A stretch of DNA of 39,923 nt from Zelonia costaricensis (GCA_030849075.1 JASAOO010003314.1:1-39923), one strand, 5' to 3'. Shown: positions 27,001-35,996, numbered from the stretch's first letter. Numbers and translations: made by a program. Notes: generated from the sequence alone by a model not told the origin.

Positions 27001-28611
27001 TTCTACCTTGTCCGCCTCGACTACTATGCCCGGCGCAAGGACTACCTGCTGGGCGAGCTGCGTCGGCTGACGAGCAAGCTGGAGAACATGGTCCGCTTCG
27101 TGCGCGAGGTGGTTGAGGGCACGCTGGTGGTCACGAGGCGCAAGAAGAAGGAGCTGCTGGAAGAGCTGCAGCGGCGCCAGTTCCTCCCCTTCCCGCCGCA
27201 GACCAAGAAGAAGCTGTCGTCGACCACGGTGGAGGGCGACGACGACGCGGAGGAGGCGCAGGCCGGGCCCGCCGACGAGGATGGCGTGCTGGCCATGGGC
27301 AGCGCGGACCTGCGAGCGGAGGAGGACCTCGGACAGGCCCAGGCAGCCGCCGAGTCGCCCGAGGTGCAGCGCGCCACGCGGGCCTACGACTACCTGCTCG
27401 GCATGAAGTTGTGGAACCTGACGGCGGAGATGATTGCGCGGCTGGAGGCGCAGCTGGCCCGCGCGCGGCGCGACACGGCCGCCATGGAGGCGCGCACCCC
27501 CAAGGACCTGTGGACCGAGGACCTCCAGGCGCTGCGTGGGCGCCTCGTCGCCTACTACGCGGACCGCGAAAAGGAGATTGCCACGATCCAGCGGAAGAAG
27601 ATGGAGAAGAAGAAGCCCTTCGACGCGCGCCGGCTGCGCGTGCCCATCTTGTCTGACAAGGCCCGCACGCTGCTCTCGAAGGGGGCGGAGAAGGCGATGA
27701 AGGCGGCGGGCGGCGGCACGGCTGGTGCGGGGCGGCGCGCAGGGGGTGGCGGCAGCGGCGGTGTCGGCGCTGGTGAGGACGGCAGCGCGGGTGCGGCCAC
27801 CGCGAACGGGAACGGCACGGCGCGGCCGAGGCCGAAACGGGCCCCGGCGAAGCGGCGCCGCAAGAAGAAGGACAGCGACGACGACGACGACAGCAGCAGC
27901 TCAGACGAGGACTGGATGTTCGACAACACAGACGACGACGAGGGCGGCAACATCATCGGCATGGGCGACGCCGGCGCCCCACCCGTGCCGACGCCTGGCC
28001 GAGGCAGCGGTGCGGCGGCGCGGAAGCCGCGGGCGGCGCCAAAGCGAAGCGCACCGGCCAAGTCGCGCAAGAAGGCACGCGACAGCGACGAGGACGACGA
28101 CGACGAGGATGAGAGCGACGAGGACGACAGTGACGCGGCGCCGCGGGCAAAGCCGGTGCGTCGCCGAGTGAAGAAGGAGCCGACCGCAACCGCCTCCGCC
28201 GCCGCAGCCGCAGCCCCGGCCGGGGCTGACGACTTCGATCTGGACGGCTTCGGACTCGACGCTCTGACCGGCTCTGCTGGCACCGTAGCGGCGAGCGCGC
28301 CGTCGGCCAAGGCCGCCACAGCGACCCGACCGCCGCCCCGCCGCGTGGCCCCTACTGTGAAGGCGGATGAGGGCGATGACGATGACGACCTGCAGCTGCT
28401 CGGCATCTCGAAGCCGAAGACGGGAACCTCGCCAAGCAAGCAGGCACCGAAGAGCTCCGCGAAGCCGCGCGCCAAGGCCGCGGCGCCGGCCCGGCGTCGC
28501 AAGCGGCGCGGCAGCAGCAGCGACGATGACGACGACGACGACGACTCCTCGGAGGCTTCCGCGACGTCGACCTCCGACGATGGCGACTCCGACTACAGCT
28601 TCAGTGACTGA
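24055..28611 (+). CDS. TOP2: DNA topoisomerase II, nuclear type
   Basis: 1518 residues. This ATP-dependent enzyme passes one duplex through a double-strand break to decatenate and relax DNA. The N-terminal GHKL ATPase shows RPDMYIGTIEP, FDEILVNAADNK, GRNGFGAKLTNVFS and the QTK loop (Gln346-Thr-Lys348). The TOPRIM domain has LTEGDSAKTL (Glu431) and SDQDHDGSHIKG (Asp508, Asp510, Asp512) for Mg2+. The breakage-reunion domain has the catalytic Tyr771 in HAAGRYIFTRL, and IPMALVNGTAGIGTGFSTNI. From about residue 1200 a disordered tail alternates Lys/Arg/Pro/Ala with acidic Ser-Asp-Glu blocks (DSDDDDDSSSSDEDW and a longer one near 28081-28140), ending SDYSFSD. The basic-acidic tail and the length point to the nuclear enzyme rather than the shorter (about 1240 residues, from memory) mitochondrial kDNA enzyme of kinetoplastids. 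All catalytic residues are present. Confidence 0.97.
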   Translation: MGKTVEQIYQKKTQHEHILTRPDMYIGTIEPVTDDIWVYDDAENIMKQRKCTWTPGLYKIFDEILVNAADNKVRDPLGQTVIRVWMTDEYVRVYNNGEGIPIQKHREHDLWVPEMIFGHLLTSSNYNDEEAKVTGGRNGFGAKLTNVFSRQFEVETVHSRSRKKFYMKWTGNMLQHDDPVIVPCDSADYTMVTFYPDFARFNVDKFSEDMLLMMKRRVYDVAGCTDKTLKCFLNDERIACTTFPEYVDLYPTMGEEKKAASYARVSDRWELCVRVSNIGPQQVSFVNSIATTRGGTHVKYIMDQIIARVVDQAKKKKKTDVKPHMIRPHIFLFVNCLIENPGFDSQTKETLNTVKSKFGSTCDLPNSIVDFIMNSGIVERSVEMANSKIAKEMASKMRSSDRKQIMGIPKLDDANEAGGKHSHRCTLILTEGDSAKTLCTAGLAVKDRDYFGVFPLRGKPLNVREASLKKLAACEEIQSVMKIMGLDLRQKYENTDGLRYGHLMIMSDQDHDGSHIKGLLINFIHCFWPNLLRVPGFLQQFITPIVKARPKGRGGAGKAISFFSMPDYFEWKQAIGDNISNYHIRYYKGLGTSGAEEGREYFENIERHRLDFVEQEQAEEDRIVMAFGKDRVEDRKEWITNFKTNVNVNESMDYNMRQVSYRDFVDKELILFSIADCERSIPSAIDGFKPGQRKILFSCFKRNLVNSIKVVQLAGYVSEHSAYHHGEQSLVQTIVAMAQDFVGSNNLPLLRKDGQFGTRLQGGKDHAAGRYIFTRLMQLARAVFHPADDYVVEYKDDDGLSVEPFFYIPVIPMALVNGTAGIGTGFSTNIPNYNPLEVIDNLERLMRGEDVVKMHPWYFGFTGTMEEKEPGKFVSHGRFEIRPDGVVSITELPIGVWTQSYKKFLEDMREKELVVQYREHTTDVTVDFEVFLHPQVLEQWVAQNVVEERLQLREYVHATNIIAFNKEGQITKYLDAESVLKEFYLVRLDYYARRKDYLLGELRRLTSKLENMVRFVREVVEGTLVVTRRKKKELLEELQRRQFLPFPPQTKKKLSSTTVEGDDDAEEAQAGPADEDGVLAMGSADLRAEEDLGQAQAAAESPEVQRATRAYDYLLGMKLWNLTAEMIARLEAQLARARRDTAAMEARTPKDLWTEDLQALRGRLVAYYADREKEIATIQRKKMEKKKPFDARRLRVPILSDKARTLLSKGAEKAMKAAGGGTAGAGRRAGGGGSGGVGAGEDGSAGAATANGNGTARPRPKRAPAKRRRKKKDSDDDDDSSSSDEDWMFDNTDDDEGGNIIGMGDAGAPPVPTPGRGSGAAARKPRAAPKRSAPAKSRKKARDSDEDDDDEDESDEDDSDAAPRAKPVRRRVKKEPTATASAAAAAAPAGADDFDLDGFGLDALTGSAGTVAASAPSAKAATATRPPPRRVAPTVKADEGDDDDDLQLLGISKPKTGTSPSKQAPKSSAKPRAKAAAPARRRKRRGSSSDDDDDDDDSSEASATSTSDDGDSDYSFSD

Positions 28612-28888
28612 GCTCGATGGAGGTCGGTGAGAAGGAGTGGGGGCGGGCGAGGTGGGGGGGGAGCGGAGACGAGAGTGGCGAGGGCGAGCGTGCGTGCATG
28701 GGGGTTGATGCCGCCGCTGTCACCGCCGTGGCCGCGAGTGTGCTGTCCTCGCTCTTTCACCGTCATATCGGCACCTCGGTCAATGCGGTTTTCTACTTTT
28801 GGCTTCGAGTAATGGCCAGCCCCCCTGTCGTGCGGCGCTTCCCGTAGTGCGTCGGTGCACCGTTGCGGCGGCCTCGACACAGCCTGAC

Positions 28889-28915
28889 CCTTTCTTGTCT
28901 TCTTTTTCTTTACAG
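28889..28915 (+). promoter_or_regulatory. Orphan strong splice-acceptor-like site
   Basis: A T-rich pyrimidine tract (28889-28911) ends in TTTACAG, with AG at 28914-28915, 300 nt after the TOP2 stop. The eIF2B-epsilon gene has its own candidate acceptor 860 nt further on, so this one is unexplained. Confidence 0.45.
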
Positions 28916-28973
28916 GTCTTCTGGCGCTTCAGAACGCGCCGACGAGAGTGCTGAGCTGATGTCAGTCAGCGTG

Positions 28974-29008
28974 GTGTGTGTGTGTGTGTGTATGTGTGTG
29001 TGTGTGTA
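28974..29008. repeat. TG dinucleotide microsatellite
   Basis: A TG repeat with TA interruptions, shortly downstream of the TOP2 stop codon. Confidence 0.95.
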
Positions 29009-29718
29009 TGAAACTGTTTGGTAGCGTTCTGATGGAGTGCGCTCGAGAGGGTCCTGCCGTGTGGTGAGACGCCGTTTGCTGACGCCGCTGTGCAAGAGCG
29101 GGTGAGGCCCCCCCCCCCTCACTACGCGCTCCCTGTTCCGTTCCTGCGTGCACAACGAATGCCCCACATGAGCGACTTTCATTTTTTGTTTTTCCACTGC
29201 TTGTGTATGTGATGGCGTGCAGCGTTGCGGTGGGGGGTGGGAGAGGGGGGGGGCGCCACGAGAGTGCCGCACACGAGGCTTCTGTTTGCCGCTCCATGTC
29301 CAGCCGCGGGCGTGCGTGCAGGGGGCAGCTTGGAGTTGCCCACGACGAGGAAGCAGAACAACAAAACAACCCCGCAATGGTGCCGCCCACTCCTCGCGGT
29401 GCGTGAAGCGCAGTAGAGCACGCGGCGCCTCTCGTGTTTCTCGCCGCACACGTAGGTCAGCACCGCTGACACACGGCATGGATCAAGGCAGGACAAGGCG
29501 CATGGACAGCGCGCATGTGGCGAGGCTCGCACCTGCTTCTTCAACTACACACACTGCTCGTCCTCCTTCAACGCTGCCTCTCTTGGAACGCACACACAAA
29601 AACACACACAAACACACTCTAAGGTGTCTCTCTCTGAGGGTTTCTTGTCGTTGGCCTCATCACCACGTTTAAGTGCGGCAGTGTCGTTTGCACACCACGC
29701 GGCCGCGCGTTTTCTAAG

Positions 29719-29772
29719 TTGCTGTTTCTTCAATCTCCCCCATCACCGCCGCACGCACCGCTGTCCCCACAG
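29719..29772 (+). promoter_or_regulatory. Candidate trans-splice acceptor of eIF2B-epsilon
   Basis: A pyrimidine-rich tract at 29719-29738 leads to TGTCCCCACAG, with AG at 29771-29772. It would leave a leader of only 12 nt before the ATG at 29785. Confidence 0.5.
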
Positions 29773-29784
29773 AAGAACCAAAAA

Positions 29785-32343
29785 ATGGACGTCGGAGCTG
29801 CTCGGCGGAACGCCGGAGAGCGGGGTGGCGCGAAGCTGCTCGCGGTGATTCTCGGCGAGCCGCTGCTGCCGCCCCGCCCACACGGCGGCCACGCCACTGT
29901 CGTCGGCCCCCTCAGCCCCCTGTGCCCCTCTCCGCGCCTCCCGGCGGCACTGCTGCCGGTCTGCAACACGCCCGTGATCGATTACATTCTCGAGAACCTC
30001 GTTGTGAACGGCGTCGACGAGGCCGCCATCCTGCTCAATCCGCCGTCGGCGGCGAAGACCATCGCGCACCTGTCGCAGTGCCGCACCGCGCGCGGCAAGC
30101 CGTGGATGCAGAGCGACTCGATCAAGGTGAGCGTCGTCGAGTGCGCGCGCCGGGTCAGCAGCCTGGCCGATGCCGTGGACGAGATGCGGGAACGCAATGT
30201 GGTGCCGCAGCACGGCTCCTTCTTGTTGGTGCCGATTGACCAGGTGTGCACCTTCACCAACCTGCGCGCCTGCTTCCAGGTGCACCTGGAGCGGGTGCGC
30301 AAGGTCAGCAAGTACGCGGCGACGCTGCTGTGTGTGCCGGCGCGGCCCGCGCTGGATGCCGCGCTGCGCAACGCCGTGGTCAACCACCTCGCGGAGGCGG
30401 ACGAGGTGAGCTCGCAGCCGCCCATGTCCCCCATTAACGGGGCTGGTGGGCGGCACGGCGTGCTGAGCATCCAGCAGACCTCGGACATGCTGCGCCTGCG
30501 CAGCCACGCCGCACCAAGCGTGCCGCCGGAGCACCACACGATGTTCGTCATCAACAAGGCGACGCAGGTGGTCACGTACATGGCCCGCTTCGAGGCGGGC
30601 GACGACGCGCCGGAGCCGGCGGCCGTCGTCTTCAGCAGCGGCGCCCCGCAGTCGGTTCGCATGGACCTGCTGCCGACCGGCTACCTCTTCTGCTGCTGCG
30701 AGGCGCTCTCGCTGATCGAGTTCCACATCCGCGACATCTACAGCTTCCTCAGCACCTCGCTGCTCGGGCAGGTCGAGATCTTCGGCAACGTGTTCGGCGT
30801 CATGGAGCTGCCCGCGTCCGCGGCGGTGGTCAAGTCCATGCGGAGCGTGGAGGCGTACATCCAGTGCAACCTTGACATCTGTGCCCGCCGCCTCTTCCCC
30901 ATGACGCGGGAGAGCTGCTTTGCGGAGGAGCAGGCCCGCTACGCCGTCTCCTCGACGTGTGAGACCGCCTATCTGCACACGACGGCCAAGTGCGCAAGCA
31001 GCAGCCTGCTCGGACCCAACGTGGTGGTGGGCGAGGAGGTGTGCGTGCCAGCCTCCGTGGAGCTGGCGGGCACCGTGCTGGGCGCGCGGGTCGAGCTTGG
31101 CGAGGAGGCCGTGCTGCGTAGCTGCGTCGTGATGGAGGGCGCGCGGATCGGGCGGCGGTGCGTGCTACAAGGGTGTCTGATCGGCCCCCACGCCGTGATC
31201 GGGGACGGGGTGGAGCTCTCCTACGTTGTTGTGGGCGAGCACTGCGTGCTGGACGGGGCGGCGCCCGGCGGCGGCCCACTGATTGTGCAGCATCAAGCCA
31301 TCGAGTGCGACATCGACGGCACAAGCGGGCAAGGCGGCGCCACGTCGTCTTCCTCGTCGTCGTCCAGCAGTAGCAGCAGCAGCAGCAGTAGCAGTAACGA
31401 TGACGGCGCCCGTGGCGCGGCGGGCTCACGCAGGGCAGACGTGCTGCTCACGGGGGTGCGCGGTCGCGGGCATGCGGTGGAGGAGCGCTACAGCAGCAGC
31501 ATCCTGCCGACCACCGCGCTCTTCACGGAGGACCCCGTGGCCCGCCCGGTGTCGAGCGACGAGGAGGACGACGAGTCCGAGCCGGATGACGCGCGCGCGC
31601 TGTTCCGGCGCAGCATCCAGCGCCACGTCGACGCCGCGCTGCTGCAGCCCTCCCGCATCGAGTCGAGCAGCTACGACATGTCCACGGTGTGCCTCTCCAA
31701 CGGCTTTGGGTACCCGGAGCTGTGCGAGATGGTGACGGAGCTGCTCATGGAGCACATCCTGAGCACGCACCCCGGCAAGTCGCCGACCGACATTATCGAG
31801 GCCGCGCGTGATGTCTTCCACACGTGGTGCCGGCCCTTCTACAACACCTTTTTGTCTAAGAACGGCGAGCAGAACGTTGACGCGATGGTGGCCACCCTCG
31901 AGGGCCTCTGTGGCGCTATCGGCGGCGATCGCTGCCCGCTGCACCTGCACGGCCCGCAGCTCGTAGAGATGCTCTACTACGGCTGCGAGGACGACCTGTA
32001 TGACGAGCGGGGCTACTGCATTGTGAGCGGCGAGAGCCTCATCGCCTTCGACAAGGAAATGGAGCACCGGCGACAGGTGCTTGAGCGCTACACCACCTTC
32101 AACGCGGGCAAAGAGAAGTCGAAGAAGAAGAACGCGGCCGCCGCGGCGTGGTTCTCGTCGAGCATTAGCAGCAGCAGCGACAGCAGCAGCGCCTCCTCCG
32201 CGTCCTCCTCCCGCAGCGGGGGTGGCGACGACGATGACGACGACGACGAGTCGCGTGATCTGCACGAGGAGGGCAAGGTGCTGGTGGCGGTGAGCTGCCA
32301 CGCCTTCATCATGGGCGTACGAGATTTCCTCGATTCCGCGTAA
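29785..32343 (+). CDS. EIF2B5: Translation initiation factor eIF2B, epsilon (catalytic) subunit
   Basis: 852 residues. The frame extends upstream to a TTG, but 29785 is the first ATG. eIF2B exchanges GDP for GTP on eIF2; epsilon carries the exchange activity. Residues 1-380 form the nucleotidyltransferase-like domain (AKLLAVILGEPLLP, LLPVCNTPVIDYILENLVVN, HGSFLLVPIDQV). Residues about 403-492 are a left-handed beta-helix of hexapeptide repeats (GPNVVVGEEVCV, GARVELGEEAVL, GPHAVIGDGVEL). Residues about 640-775 form the W2/HEAT exchange domain (FGYPELCEMVTELLMEHILS, WCRPFYNTFLSKNG, MLYYGCEDDLYDE, MEHRRQVLERY). Low-complexity inserts occur at about 521-537 (poly-Ser) and 778-830 (Lys, Ala, Ser, Gly, Asp runs). 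The latter sits just before what may be the last W2 helix (CHAFIMGVRDFLDSA). The order of domains is diagnostic for epsilon, since gamma lacks W2. Confidence 0.93.
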   Translation: MDVGAARRNAGERGGAKLLAVILGEPLLPPRPHGGHATVVGPLSPLCPSPRLPAALLPVCNTPVIDYILENLVVNGVDEAAILLNPPSAAKTIAHLSQCRTARGKPWMQSDSIKVSVVECARRVSSLADAVDEMRERNVVPQHGSFLLVPIDQVCTFTNLRACFQVHLERVRKVSKYAATLLCVPARPALDAALRNAVVNHLAEADEVSSQPPMSPINGAGGRHGVLSIQQTSDMLRLRSHAAPSVPPEHHTMFVINKATQVVTYMARFEAGDDAPEPAAVVFSSGAPQSVRMDLLPTGYLFCCCEALSLIEFHIRDIYSFLSTSLLGQVEIFGNVFGVMELPASAAVVKSMRSVEAYIQCNLDICARRLFPMTRESCFAEEQARYAVSSTCETAYLHTTAKCASSSLLGPNVVVGEEVCVPASVELAGTVLGARVELGEEAVLRSCVVMEGARIGRRCVLQGCLIGPHAVIGDGVELSYVVVGEHCVLDGAAPGGGPLIVQHQAIECDIDGTSGQGGATSSSSSSSSSSSSSSSSSNDDGARGAAGSRRADVLLTGVRGRGHAVEERYSSSILPTTALFTEDPVARPVSSDEEDDESEPDDARALFRRSIQRHVDAALLQPSRIESSSYDMSTVCLSNGFGYPELCEMVTELLMEHILSTHPGKSPTDIIEAARDVFHTWCRPFYNTFLSKNGEQNVDAMVATLEGLCGAIGGDRCPLHLHGPQLVEMLYYGCEDDLYDERGYCIVSGESLIAFDKEMEHRRQVLERYTTFNAGKEKSKKKNAAAAAWFSSSISSSSDSSSASSASSSRSGGGDDDDDDDESRDLHEEGKVLVAVSCHAFIMGVRDFLDSA

Positions 32344-33450
32344 GGCCTGCGGCAGAGGGTGCGCATGTGTCCGTGTCTGCCCGCTTGTGTGTGTGTGTGT
32401 GTGCGAAGCAGCCGCTTCTGCCGCCCTCTCTTGTCCGCCGGCCTCCGCACCGCGTAATCAACTTTGCGCCATGGCCATGAAGCACAGAAGGAGAGGCCTT
32501 AGCTTGGCTCCCACCCCTCTCAATGGATGGTTCACACACACACATACACACACACACATACACACACTCGCGTACATCAACGCGCTCGGACACTCTCTGA
32601 CGGCGCGACGGCCGACTCCATAAACCGTGAGCACAGGGGAACCTCCCGCAAAGAAGAAATGCACACGCGTTGAGGCGCGAATGAGGGGAGCACGAGAAGA
32701 GATGACGGAGAAAGAGTGAGAGACAGAGAGCAGGGACGCGGACGGGCGCCGCCGCATGGTCCGACAATTCACTTGCTCCGTTCTGGTTCTCTCGCTGGGT
32801 AGCGGCACGCGAGCGGTACAGCCGCAATCGACCTCATCCTCCCACGTGAGTAGCCGAGGCAGTGAGTGGAAGAGGAGAAAAAAGACGGCTGGAGAAGCAC
32901 CACGTCGGCGAGAAGAGGAGAGAGGGGGGGGGGAGGCCATGGTCGGCGACCGCGTCTTGGCCCGGCGCTCCTTCTATTGCACTCGACGCGCCCTCGTCGT
33001 GGCGTGCGCTAGTTTCGCGGTTGTAAAACGAAGATACTGCGCTGCTTCCTTCTTCTACAACTTCCATTCTGCCTTTTCCCACGCTTCTCCCCACGCAACA
33101 CACACCGACAACGACATGTGCGTGTGTGGCAGGCCTGCAATTGTTGCGTTCGCCTGATCGACGCTCTACCTGGCTGTCGGCCTTCCCCCCGATCACAGTT
33201 CTGATAGACAGAGACGCCGCAGCCGCGGTGGCGCGAGTCCTCAGCGTTGCCTCGCAGCGTGCCCGCTCCGCGCTGCTGTGTTACTTCTCTCCCCCTCTCT
33301 ATCTTCGGCAGCGGCCGCCCTCGTTCATCTGCATAGAATCCCAGACACACCCACCACACTTCGCGTGGGCGTCATAGATCAACCAACACTGTCGTTAGCG
33401 TGTGCCCGCATAGAAGGAGAGTCCACAGCTGTGCGCACCGTGAAGAGGTC
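32344..33450. other. Spacer between eIF2B-epsilon and coiled-coil gene
   Basis: A TG repeat (32386-32403) follows the stop codon, and a CA repeat with TA interruptions lies at 32533-32567. No supported CDS. The last part holds the acceptor signal of the next gene. Confidence 0.75.
33281..33311 (+). promoter_or_regulatory. Candidate trans-splice acceptor of coiled-coil gene
   Basis: A pure pyrimidine tract (33281-33300, TTACTTCTCTCCCCCTCTCT) is followed by ATCTTCGGCAG, with AG at 33310-33311, 140 nt before the ATG at 33451. It supports that start over the GTG at 33400. Confidence 0.6.
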
Positions 33451-35328
33451 ATGCACGCGGACCGCCTGACCGAGCCGCGCCACCCGCCATCACTGCCGCC
33501 AGCTTCGTCCTCCTCCTCCTCCACTTCCTCTTTGGCCACCGCGTTGTCTGCTATACGCGGTGACGGTGCGGCTCCTGCTGCATCCTCCATCGCCTCGCCC
33601 CCCCTCCACTCCAGCACGCCGCCCGCGGCCCCTCGCCTCCTGTCCATGGTCGACGACCTGCCGCTCTCCCTCTCCGGGCTGCGGCGGCGCACGACTGCGC
33701 TGGAGGCGGAGCGGGCGCACTACGCCGACCTCGGCCTACGCGCCACCGATGCCTTTGAGGACCACCGACGCGAGCTGACGCAGCTCGCCCAGAAAGAGCG
33801 GGCGATCCGGGCGCACCGCGAGGACCTGCTGCGGACGCAGCTGCAAGACACGCTGCAGGCGAACCGCGCTCTCATGGCCCGTGTCGAGGAGCAGCGGCGG
33901 CAGCAGGAGGAGGCGTGGGTGGCGGAGCTGCAGCGGCACCGCAGCGAGCACGCGGTGCGGCAGGGGGAGCTGGAGACGACGCTGACTCGTCTGCACGACG
34001 AGTGGGCGGAGGTGCGGCGGAACGTGGCTGAGACGCGGGCCGCACACGATACTCAGCGCACCGAGCTCGCAGCCTGCCTGCAGGACCAGGCGTACCTGCG
34101 CGAGCGGGTACGGGCCCTGAAGCACGAGCTGCCCAAGGCAGAGGCCGCCGCTGCCACTGCCGAGCTGGCCGTTGCGTCCTCACCGACACACACGCCGTCG
34201 CCCCCTTCGCCAGCGTACCACACGACTCCTCGCACCCCTCTCACGGACCGTGGCGTCTTTGAGCAGGACCGCGCACATCGCGTCCCGTTCTCGCCACGGC
34301 GTGTGCGACAGCCGTGCTGCTCGTACTGCGATGTGGGCCCGCACGTGTGGGGCGGGTCGGCCCCTACGCGCCGCGTGCCGCGCCGCCACTTCCTGCCCAG
34401 CGGCCCGGTCGACCTCAGCAGCCCCGCCCGCGCCACGTCCCCGCGCAGTCACCACATCGACGGCATGCTAGCCACACTACAGCGCGAGAACCTCCTGCGG
34501 CCACGTCTGTACTACCGACGCGTCGGAGGCGGGCCCGTCGGCATGGCTGGCGAACTCGCGTACGAGTCGACACGGACGTCGCTGGTGCCCGGGCAACGCA
34601 TCGCGTGGCCAGGCGACGCCGCCGCACCGCTGATGCCGCCCCCGCAGCCCACCACCGCCGTGGCGGGTGCACTCCCGCTGCCATCGGCCGCCTCCTCGCA
34701 GCAGTGGCGTGCGTCGCCGGACCGTGCACGCGGTCGCCATGCGCCGGGCCTCTCGTCCTCCTCGTCCTCTTCTTCTTCGCCTGCGGCCGCCGCGGCCACG
34801 GCGAACACGTCGTCGTCCTCCTCGACCTCCTGCACGTCGTCGTCCTGCACGTGCACCTGCTCCTGCGAATCGTGTGCGCAGGCCCGCGCGCACGTGCCAA
34901 GTCACCGAGGCTCGGACAGGAGCCGCAACGCGGTGGCATCGGCGCGAGCTGCCAAGGACGTGCAGTCGGCTCCGTCGCGAGGCACACCTGAGCCTCTCAC
35001 TCCCACGGCTGGCAGCGCCCTGCACGGAACTGCGCTGAATGCAACGTGCCGCAGCCTCCTCACCGACCTGGCCGAGATGCGCACCGAGTACCGGCAGTGG
35101 CAGCAGCAGCTGCGCGACCCGCAGGGCGACTCCGTGGCGGCCAGTCGCGAGATGCGGCGGCTCATGCACAGCATGGACAGCAAGGCAGACCAGATCTGCA
35201 CACTACGGCGGGAGCAGGGCCGGCATCAGGACGCGCTACGAATGCAGGACGTGCTGCGCGAGGTGATAGCCGAGAACCGCTACTGCGAGGCGGTGTACGC
35301 CGACTTGATGGACGTGATCCGCGCTTGA
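33451..35328 (+). CDS. Unrecognised coiled-coil protein with Cys cluster
   Basis: 625 residues from the first ATG in the frame; an internal ATG at 33646 (MVDDLPLSLSGLRRRT) is an alternative start at the beginning of the ordered part. Residues 1-65 are Ser/Pro/Ala-rich. Residues about 75-240 form a long predicted coiled coil rich in Glu, Arg, Gln and Leu (RTTALEAERAHYADLGLRAT, RVEEQRRQQEEAWVAELQRH). The middle (240-520) is disordered, with CCSYC at 289-293 and a dense Cys cluster at residues 461-475 (Cys461, 466, 468, 470, 472, 475). The C-terminal 100 residues are helical again (LLTDLAEMRTEYRQWQQQLR, QDVLREVIAENRYCEAVYAD). I do not recognise the family. The architecture would suit a cytoskeletal or basal-body scaffold, but that is a guess. 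That it is a real gene is supported by GC3 codon style, heptad patterning and a good acceptor site upstream. Confidence 0.85.
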   Translation: MHADRLTEPRHPPSLPPASSSSSSTSSLATALSAIRGDGAAPAASSIASPPLHSSTPPAAPRLLSMVDDLPLSLSGLRRRTTALEAERAHYADLGLRATDAFEDHRRELTQLAQKERAIRAHREDLLRTQLQDTLQANRALMARVEEQRRQQEEAWVAELQRHRSEHAVRQGELETTLTRLHDEWAEVRRNVAETRAAHDTQRTELAACLQDQAYLRERVRALKHELPKAEAAAATAELAVASSPTHTPSPPSPAYHTTPRTPLTDRGVFEQDRAHRVPFSPRRVRQPCCSYCDVGPHVWGGSAPTRRVPRRHFLPSGPVDLSSPARATSPRSHHIDGMLATLQRENLLRPRLYYRRVGGGPVGMAGELAYESTRTSLVPGQRIAWPGDAAAPLMPPPQPTTAVAGALPLPSAASSQQWRASPDRARGRHAPGLSSSSSSSSSPAAAAATANTSSSSSTSCTSSSCTCTCSCESCAQARAHVPSHRGSDRSRNAVASARAAKDVQSAPSRGTPEPLTPTAGSALHGTALNATCRSLLTDLAEMRTEYRQWQQQLRDPQGDSVAASREMRRLMHSMDSKADQICTLRREQGRHQDALRMQDVLREVIAENRYCEAVYADLMDVIRA

Positions 35329-35801
35329 GCAGGGAGAGCAGGAAGCGAGGGAAAGCCACGTGTGCGCGGGCGTGTGTGTCTCAGTGCCTGTACGACTTCG
35401 CCACACCTCGGGCAACACTCATAGAATCCCGACCCAGGGAGGCAGCGCGTGCGTGGCTGATGTGCTGCCCCCCCCCTCCCCCCCATATTCCCTCGCTCCT
35501 CACCACACACTGCCATGATGTGTTTGCGTCCCCTCACCCCTCCACTCTTCTCCTTACCAAGGTCACGAATGAAGCAAGCACACACCGGCGAGGTCCGTCG
35601 TGCTCGTCTGGCACCTCACGACCTGACGACGCCTCAACCCCCCTCCCCCCTTCTGCCTCGAAGTGTACTGCAGAGAGAGGGAGTCCTTTGTTTGCCAGCT
35701 TCCAGGACACGCCCTGAGATGATCTCGTTGCGCGCTGCCACTGCCTTCCTCCCTTTCTCTCCCCACTGCGTCACCGCCTTTCCCATCTTCACCCCCCCCC
35801 C

Positions 35802-35859
35802 TCCCGCGCACCCCTTCGATGNCCCCCGTCTCCCGCGCACCCCTTCGATGCTGTCGCTC
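35802..35859. repeat. 29-bp tandem duplication containing an undetermined base
   Basis: The sequence TCCCGCGCACCCCTTCGATG occurs at 35802 and again at 35831, a period of 29 bases. An N at 35822 lies in the first unit. It marks either an assembly uncertainty at a short repeat or allelic variation. Confidence 0.85.
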
Positions 35860-35996
35860 CTGTCCTCCTCCTCCTCCCACGACACCCGCGTACAGCAAGA
35901 GAAACCTCAAACTGAGCGCCCCACGTCTGTGTCTGCAGCAGCCTCTCGACACACGCCTTCTCGTCTGTGTACACACACAAACATACACACACACAC

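Larger units (their letters stand above)
28612..29784. other. Spacer between TOP2 and eIF2B-epsilon genes
   Basis: It contains a strong orphan splice-acceptor-like site at 28914-28915, a TG repeat (28974-29008), and a CA/A-rich region around 29590-29620. No supported CDS. Confidence 0.7.
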
